From Nocardia inohanensis NBRC 100128 (lineage in GTDB: Bacteria > Actinomycetota > Actinomycetes > Mycobacteriales > Mycobacteriaceae), in assembly GCF_001612945.1 (NCBI RefSeq), contig NZ_BDBK01000008.1:62001-126000 (forward strand): a stretch of DNA of 64,000 nucleotides, in the 5' to 3' direction. Shown one piece after another: positions 59,410 to 64,000 of this stretch. The position numbers were made by a program, and so were the translations under genes. Below the pieces are notes generated by a model, which made no database searches, had not been told where the DNA came from, and saw only the letters and a program-made list of their open reading frames with translations. How positions within the stretch are numbered: position 1 is the first letter of the stretch; each line of letters starts with the position of its first letter.

Positions 59410-59430
59410 TGTCGTCGTGAGTACACGACA
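59410..59430. promoter_or_regulatory. Inverted repeat upstream of HAD gene
   Basis: TGTCGT (59410-59415) and ACGACA (59425-59430) form an inverted pair with 9 bases between, 33 bases before the HAD-like start. CTACCGGTAG (59393-59402 region) is a second short palindrome. Possible operators in the 202-bp divergent gap between lipoprotein and HAD genes. Confidence 0.35.
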
Positions 59431-59463
59431 AGGGGACACTGGATCGACCGTAGGGGCGCGAAC

Positions 59464-59964
59464 ATGGCAGTTGCGAGTGTGAAAGTCCTTGTCTGGGAGG
59501 TAGACAACTCCCTGTGGGACGGCGTGGTGTGCGATTCGACCGCCGGAGCGCCACGAGCGGAGGCGGCGCGCGCACTGCGCATCCTGGCCGAGCGCGGCGT
59601 CATGCACGCCGTCGCCAGCCGCGGAGAATGGGCCTGGACGGTCGAGCAGTTGCGCCGGCACGGACTGCACGAACGCTTCGCGGTGGTCGAGGTCGGCTGG
59701 GGCCGCAAATCCGCCGCCATCACCCGCATCGCCCAAACCCTCGGCGTCCAGCTCGAACAGGTCGGCTACCTCGACTCCGAACCCCTCGAGCGCAGCGAAG
59801 TCGCGCACGCCCTCCCGCAGGTCCGCTGCTACGCCGCCCGCCACGTGGACGTGCTGCCCGCCCTCCAGGAATTCCGCGCTCCCGTCGGGGACGTCCCGCC
59901 GCCCACCTCACCCATGGGCATCTCGCACATCCACGCCACCGACGAGCAGCCCCTCATCCGCTGA
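59464..59964 (+). CDS. HAD-IIIC (FkbH-like) domain protein with altered nucleophile
   Basis: Single-domain HAD-superfamily protein of 166 aa closest to the FkbH/HAD-IIIC group that loads glycerate onto carrier proteins. LVWEVDNSLWDG (9-20) aligns with the motif DxDxTLWDG, but the nucleophile Asp is Glu12; Asp14 is kept. The second motif is VASRGEWA, the Lys region WGRKSAAITRIAQ, and the last acidic pair is weak (LDSEPLERSEV). With Glu as nucleophile, phosphotransfer is doubtful. A C-terminal tail of ~35 residues is family-specific. No carrier protein or PKS gene is adjacent. A long hairpin terminator follows. Confidence 0.8.
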   Translation: MAVASVKVLVWEVDNSLWDGVVCDSTAGAPRAEAARALRILAERGVMHAVASRGEWAWTVEQLRRHGLHERFAVVEVGWGRKSAAITRIAQTLGVQLEQVGYLDSEPLERSEVAHALPQVRCYAARHVDVLPALQEFRAPVGDVPPPTSPMGISHIHATDEQPLIR

Positions 59965-59997
59965 CGGCGGTAGCCGCTCGAAGCGACCGGAACGCGA

Positions 59998-60041
59998 GAA
60001 TTCCCGCAGCCGATGCGGGATGGCATCGACTGCGGGAATTC
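59998..60041. terminator. 19-bp hairpin, bidirectional terminator
   Basis: GAATTCCCGCAGCCGATGC (59998-60016) pairs with its partner at 60023-60041 over 19 bases with one mismatch around a 6-base loop. It lies in the 96-bp gap between the convergent HAD and choD genes and should stop transcripts from both sides. Confidence 0.8.
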
Positions 60042-60060
60042 CCGGTTCGGTGAAAACGCC

Positions 60061-61791
60061 TCAGGCGGGCGTGGATTCGGCCCCGCCGGAGCGGATCTGC
60101 ACGATCGGCAGCACCAGTGCCGCGGGCGCGTAGGCCGGGACCACCGGCTGCTTGGGTGTCACCGGCGCGATGCGCTGATAGCCGGCGCTCTGCTCGGGCC
60201 GGGTGTCCTGCTCGCCCTTGTTCGGCCACATGGCCGCCGCCCGCTCGGCCTGCGCGGTGATCGTCAGTGACGGATTCACGCCCAGGTTCGCCGATACCGC
60301 CGCACCGTCCACCACGCTCAGGCTCGGGTAGCCGTATACCCGGTGATACGGGTCGATCACACCGTGCTCGCGGTCCGCGCCGATAACCGCGCCGCCGAGG
60401 AAGTGCGCGGTCAGCGGGATATTGAAGACCTCGCCCCAGGTGCCGCCGGCGACGCCGCCGATCTTCTCGGCCACCTTGCGCGTCACCTCGTTGCCCGCCG
60501 GGATCCAGGTCGGATTCGGTTCGCCGTGACCCTGTTTGGAGGTCAGCTTGCGGCCGAACAGCCCGCGCTTGGTGTAGGTGGTGATCGAATTGTCCAGATG
60601 CTGCATGACCAGTGAGATGATGGTGCGCTCGCTCCAGCGGTAGGGCGAGAGGAACTGGATCAGCGTCAGCGGGTGGCGCAGCACCACGCCCAGGAACCGC
60701 AGCCAGCGCGGGATGCGGCCGCCGCCGTCGACCATGAGGGTTTGCAGCAGGCCCATCGCATTGGAGCCCTTGCCGTAGCGGACCGGTTCGACATGGGTGT
60801 CGGGGGTGGGGTGGATGGAGGAGGTGATGGCCACGCCGCGGGTGAAGTCGGTGCCCGGCATCACCTTCCGGGTCGCCGCGCCCACGATCGATTCGGAGTT
60901 GGTGCGGGTCAGCACGCCCAGGCGCTCGGAAAGATCCGGCAGCAGGCCCTGATCGCGCATGGCGAACAGCAGCTGCTGGGTGCCGCGCGTGCCGGCCGCG
61001 AGCACCACGTGCTTGGCGGTGTAGGTCTTGGGCCGCTTGCGCAGCCATGCGCCGGTGCGTTCGGTGGCCACGTCCCAGGTGCCGTCCGGCAGCGGGCGCA
61101 GGGTGTTCACGGTGGTCATCGGAATGACCTGCGCCCCGGCCTGTTCGGCCAGGTAGAGGTAGTTCTTGACGAGGGTGTTCTTGGCGTTGTGGCGGCAGCC
61201 GGTCATGCATTCGCCGCATTCGATGCAGCCGGTGCGTTTGGGGCCCGCGCCGCCGAAGTACGGATCGTCGACGGTCTTGCCCGGCTCGCCGAAGAACACC
61301 CCGACCGGGGTCTGCACGAAGGTGTCCCCGAAACCCAGGTCGTCGGCGACGGATTTGAAGACCTCGTCGGCGGGGGTCATATGCGGGTTCTGCACCACGC
61401 CGAGCATCTTGCGGGCCTGCTCGTAGTAGGGCATGAGCTCGTCGTGCCAGTCGGTGATGTCGCGCCACTGCGGATCGGCGAAGAAGGGGGCGGGCGGTAC
61501 ATACAGGGTGTTCGCGTAGTTCAGCGAGCCGCCGCCGACACCCGCACCGGCCAGGATCAGCACATCGCGCAGCGGATGAATGCGCTGGATTCCGTAGCAG
61601 CCCAGCTTGGGCGCCCACAGGAACTTACGCAGGTCCCAGCTGGTCTTGGGCAGCTCGTCGTCGGCGTAACGCATACCGGCTTCGAGCACGCCGACCTTGT
61701 AGCCCTTCTCGGTGAGGCGCAGCGCGCTGACGCTGCCGCCGAATCCGGACCCGACGATGAGCACATCGAAGTCGGTGTCACGTTGGGTCAT
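60061..61791 (-). CDS. choD: Cholesterol-oxidase-like GMC oxidoreductase ChoD
   Basis: GMC flavoprotein of 576 aa very close to mycobacterial ChoD. VLIVGSGFGGS (FAD loop at 14-20), LAGAGVGGGSLNYANTLYVP, the Cys cluster TGCIECGECMTGCRH, GHGEPNPTWIP and the C-terminal GAAVSANLGVNPSLTITAQA are all present. The reaction was proposed as sterol 3-beta-ol oxidation/isomerisation, though the mycobacterial substrate is not settled. There is no signal peptide. ATG 61791 is used. It is divergent from a MerR regulator over a 103-bp gap that carries a 34-bp dyad, and its -35 TTGACA lies inside that dyad. Confidence 0.93.
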   Translation of the reverse strand: MTQRDTDFDVLIVGSGFGGSVSALRLTEKGYKVGVLEAGMRYADDELPKTSWDLRKFLWAPKLGCYGIQRIHPLRDVLILAGAGVGGGSLNYANTLYVPPAPFFADPQWRDITDWHDELMPYYEQARKMLGVVQNPHMTPADEVFKSVADDLGFGDTFVQTPVGVFFGEPGKTVDDPYFGGAGPKRTGCIECGECMTGCRHNAKNTLVKNYLYLAEQAGAQVIPMTTVNTLRPLPDGTWDVATERTGAWLRKRPKTYTAKHVVLAAGTRGTQQLLFAMRDQGLLPDLSERLGVLTRTNSESIVGAATRKVMPGTDFTRGVAITSSIHPTPDTHVEPVRYGKGSNAMGLLQTLMVDGGGRIPRWLRFLGVVLRHPLTLIQFLSPYRWSERTIISLVMQHLDNSITTYTKRGLFGRKLTSKQGHGEPNPTWIPAGNEVTRKVAEKIGGVAGGTWGEVFNIPLTAHFLGGAVIGADREHGVIDPYHRVYGYPSLSVVDGAAVSANLGVNPSLTITAQAERAAAMWPNKGEQDTRPEQSAGYQRIAPVTPKQPVVPAYAPAALVLPIVQIRSGGAESTPA

Positions 61792-61835
61792 CAGGAGAAC
61801 TCCCTTGTCGTCGTCGACAGTGTGGCGGCGGTTAC

Positions 61836-61869
61836 GCTAACGCGGACAGTAGCTACTGTCAACGTTAGC
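61836..61869. promoter_or_regulatory. 34-bp symmetric operator of choD/merR, with choD promoter
   Basis: GCTAACG (61836-61842) and CGTTAGC (61863-61869) flank the perfect 16-bp palindrome GACAGTAGCTACTGTC (61845-61860), all with one centre at 61852.5. On the minus strand TTGACA (61862-61857) and TAGCGT (61839-61834), 17 bases apart, form the choD promoter within it. The neighbouring MerR protein is the likely ligand. Confidence 0.78.
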
Positions 61870-61894
61870 TGTTCGCTGTATCTATGCTGTTCGC

Positions 61895-62563
61895 GTGGAC
61901 CGATTCAGCCGCACCCAACTCGCCGAACTCAGCGGGATACCCGCCCGCACGATTCGCTACTACCACTCCTTCGGCGTGCTGCCCAAGCCCGGACGGGCCG
62001 GGAAGGAAGCGGTCTACAGCGGCGAACACGTGGAACGACTGCGGGCCATCGCGGCCATGCAGGCGCGCGGACTGCGACTGGAAGCCATCCGCGAGGTATT
62101 CGAAGCCGACACCGCGCGCGACGCCGACTGGCGGGAGGTCTTCGATCCGCGGCTGCCGCGCGAGGATGAGATCGTCAGCGACGAGCGGCTGAGCGAGCTG
62201 CTGGGCGATCGGCGGCCGGAGATTCTCGACGAACTGGTCGGCCAGGGATACGTGGTGCGCGAGGGCGAGGGCTGGAGGGTGCCCGAACCCGCGATGCTCA
62301 CCGGTGCGCTGGTGCTCTACGACGTCGGCACCGACATCTCGCTGTCGGGGGTGCTGCGCAAGCTGATTCGCAGTCATATCGCGGTGCTGGCCGACGACAT
62401 CGTGCAGACCTTCCGCGATGCGGCGGGCACCAGTTACGGCGGCGAGGGGCCGAGCGTGGACCTGGACCGGTTCGGTGACCGGTTGCAGGCGATCGCCCGG
62501 GAGGTCGGCGGGGCGACGCTGGCCGAGGAGATCATGCGCGCCGCACGCGAACTCGACAGCTGA
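61895..62563 (+). CDS. MerR family regulator
   Basis: Regulator of 222 aa. The winged HTH is RTQLAELSGIPARTIRYYHS and VYSGEHVERLRAIAAMQARG; the coiled coil follows, and the C-terminal ~120 residues form a helical effector domain without Cys-rich metal sites. It is longer than metal sensors. GTG 61895 is seven bases after TATGCT (61883-61888), so a leaderless message is likely. It faces choD across a 34-bp dyad and probably controls it. The effector may be a sterol or lipid (inference). Confidence 0.87.
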   Translation: MDRFSRTQLAELSGIPARTIRYYHSFGVLPKPGRAGKEAVYSGEHVERLRAIAAMQARGLRLEAIREVFEADTARDADWREVFDPRLPREDEIVSDERLSELLGDRRPEILDELVGQGYVVREGEGWRVPEPAMLTGALVLYDVGTDISLSGVLRKLIRSHIAVLADDIVQTFRDAAGTSYGGEGPSVDLDRFGDRLQAIAREVGGATLAEEIMRAARELDS

Positions 62564-62575
62564 GGCCATCGCGGC

Positions 62576-63901
62576 TCAGGGCACGGTGACGGGGGAGTCG
62601 CAGCTGGCGGGCGGATCCACGAGTACGCAGTCCGAGGGGGCGCGCACCGGGGTGTAGGTGCTGGGCACACCGCCGGTGCTGATGATCTGCCGATAGGCCG
62701 CTACCGCGTCGGTGGGGGTGCGGGTCAGCTCCGGATCATTGCGCGCATCGACGGTGTAGAGGCCGAATCGCGGTGTGTAGGAGCCCCATTCGTAATTGTC
62801 GGTGATGCTCCAGTAGTTGTAGCCGATGATCTTCATGCCGTCGATCTTGGCGCGCTGCAACCAGTAGACGGTGTCGCGCAGGTGATCGGAGCGGGTGTAG
62901 CCGTCGGCGCGCGGTTTGCCGTCCTCGGTGGGCATACCGTTCTCCACCACCCACAGCGGCTTGTCGGGGAACATGCGCGAATAGTGTTGCAGCGCGAAGT
63001 AGATGCCCTCGGGGCGGATCGGCAGCTCCCACATACCGGCGGGCGGGGGGACCGACCCGTCGGGTTGATTGACGGCGTTCTTGGGCGGTTCGTGCCCGAA
63101 GTAGTAGTCGACGCCGATGAAATCGAGCTTGTCCCCGATGCGCTCGATCAGCGGCCCGTTCACCTCGGACTCGGCCCCGGCCACATACCCGACATTGCTG
63201 GTCACCTGCGCGCCCGGCTGCACCTGATGGATGTAGTCGTAGATCTTGTTGTGCGCCTCGGCCACCCGATCCAGCATCTCGTCGGCGTTCTGCTCGTTCT
63301 GCCGCACCTCGTGCATGATGTAGGCGACCGGCTCGTTCACCGTGACCCACACCGGATTCCGCGCCGCGAACCGATCCACCACCTTGCGGGCATTGGCCAG
63401 CCAATCGGCCACCATCTCCGGATTGCGCCAGCCCCCGCGCGCGGCCTCCCAGCCCGGATACACCCAGTGGTCCAGGGTCAGCATCGGCTGCATGCCCGCG
63501 GCGATGATGGTGTTCACCACGTCGTCGTAGAACCCGAACGCCTCCTCGTCCCAGCCGTCCGGCGTCGGCTGCACCCGCGCCCATTCGATGCCGACCCGGA
63601 ACACCTTCACGCCCAGGCTCGCGGCCAGGGCGATGTCATTGGGGTAGCGGGAGCGGAAGTCCACCGACTGGCCGTAGAGGTCCCAATCCGGATTGTTGCG
63701 GATGTAGCGCTGCCAGTTGCTGTCGGCGGCATGGCCTTCGGACTGGAATCCCGACGCCGCCACGCCCCACAGGAAGTTCGAGCCGAGCACGCCGTGCGTA
63801 CTCGGCGCGGGCGGGGTGGCGTGCGAGGCGCCGGCTACCGGCAGCAACGTCGTGGCGGCGGCCAATCCGGCCAGGGCGAGACGGTGCAGCCGTGCGCGCA
63901 T
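62576..63901 (-). CDS. Secreted glycoside hydrolase family 1 (beta-glucosidase-like)
   Basis: Exported enzyme of 441 aa. A signal peptide (MRARLHRLALAGLAAATTLL) with cleavage near AGASHA precedes a complete GH1 barrel: FLWGVAASGFQSEG, acid/base Glu190 in TVNEP, nucleophile Glu320 in VVENG, and ITDNYEWGSYTPRFGLYTVD near the end, typical of family 1. A ~35-residue tail with two Cys (DCVLVDPPASCD) may form a disulfide. ATG 63901 has a perfect AGGAGGAG six bases upstream. Probably acts on plant or bacterial beta-glucosides outside the membrane. Confidence 0.93.
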   Translation of the reverse strand: MRARLHRLALAGLAAATTLLPVAGASHATPPAPSTHGVLGSNFLWGVAASGFQSEGHAADSNWQRYIRNNPDWDLYGQSVDFRSRYPNDIALAASLGVKVFRVGIEWARVQPTPDGWDEEAFGFYDDVVNTIIAAGMQPMLTLDHWVYPGWEAARGGWRNPEMVADWLANARKVVDRFAARNPVWVTVNEPVAYIMHEVRQNEQNADEMLDRVAEAHNKIYDYIHQVQPGAQVTSNVGYVAGAESEVNGPLIERIGDKLDFIGVDYYFGHEPPKNAVNQPDGSVPPPAGMWELPIRPEGIYFALQHYSRMFPDKPLWVVENGMPTEDGKPRADGYTRSDHLRDTVYWLQRAKIDGMKIIGYNYWSITDNYEWGSYTPRFGLYTVDARNDPELTRTPTDAVAAYRQIISTGGVPSTYTPVRAPSDCVLVDPPASCDSPVTVP

Positions 63902-63931
63902 CGGGACTCCTCCTCGGGACAAGCGGGTCGG

Positions 63932-63960
63932 AAATGTCCCGATCGGAGCGTAGCTGTCAA
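63932..63960 (-). promoter_or_regulatory. Possible promoter of the GH1 gene
   Basis: TTGACA (63960-63955, minus strand) is a consensus -35 element, and ACATTT (63937-63932) 17 bases further is a weak -10. The start of translation is about 30 bases downstream with a strong ribosome-binding site. The remaining bases to 64000 show no gene. Confidence 0.4.
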
Positions 63961-64000
63961 ATAGCCGGATTCCCGTGCAGCGCGGTGCGTGTCGGGTTAT

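Noticed and set aside
1..64000. tRNA genes, rRNA genes, CRISPR arrays, insertion sequences, prophage
   Set aside because: No tRNA-like cloverleaf ends, no direct-repeat/spacer pattern, no transposase or integrase gene and no phage structural gene were found on either strand.

Overview
The window comes from a high-GC actinomycete, most likely Nocardia or a close mycolata relative (inference). The evidence is very GC-rich coding sequence, GTG/ATG starts, ATGA/GTGA gene overlaps, a DevR/DosR-type regulator of the mycobacterial 217-aa length, a ChoD-type GMC oxidoreductase, a meaB-linked methylmalonyl-CoA mutase, and a ligC plus stand-alone PolDom pair as in mycobacteria. I see no tRNA, rRNA, CRISPR array, prophage or insertion sequence. 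About 64 protein genes can be supported, several with corrected starts and a few too small for a usual length cut-off.

Layout. 1-3.8 kb: end of methylmalonyl-CoA mutase, its chaperone MeaB and a GNAT gene, then a possible 28-aa gene. 3.8-6.5 kb (minus strand): devR with a DosR box, an amidohydrolase and a nucleoside hydrolase. 6.5-15.8 kb: a TetR-controlled FAD monooxygenase, a 14-TM exporter, a CaiB-type CoA transferase, a stand-alone type II thioesterase, DUF2784, an XRE-TPR regulator with a GNAT partner, and an O-methyltransferase. 16.1-19.5 kb: a coupled three-gene operon of a 71-aa protein, a 510-aa helical protein and an SDR-fold protein that carries a Cys4 zinc site and lacks the catalytic Tyr. 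19.5-28 kb: two TetR genes around an acyl-CoA dehydrogenase, a LysR-SDR-MFS locus, a RibD-like reductase and a DUF4139 protein. 28-33.6 kb: LLM and VOC genes, then PolDom, LigC, a cold-shock protein, flotillin and NfeD.

33.7-42.9 kb: another exporter, a 947-aa Ig/transglutaminase-like protein, a frameshifted DUF4267 relic, an orphan VirD4-like ATPase, a 386-bp imperfect inverted repeat, a MerR-peroxiredoxin fusion and a DUF2268 metallopeptidase. 42.9-47.2 kb: an M-box magnesium riboswitch, a 29-codon leader ORF, mgtC, and an ABC transporter with a fused double permease and no binding protein; this is a strong candidate for a new Mg-related uptake system. 47.2-49 kb: two LexA-like boxes, each overlapping the promoter of an apparently leaderless gene (a PD-(D/E)xK-like protein and a 69-aa protein).

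49-64 kb: an MpaB-like protein and TetR regulators, a Na+/H+ antiporter with a C-terminal UBP zinc finger, a tightly coupled four-gene sulfur/PLP operon (SufS-like, HMA-domain, Y4yA-like, CysK-rhodanese) that looks like a small undescribed biosynthetic pathway, a DUF2599 lipoprotein, a HAD protein with an altered nucleophile, choD opposite a MerR gene across a 34-bp dyad, and a secreted GH1 enzyme.
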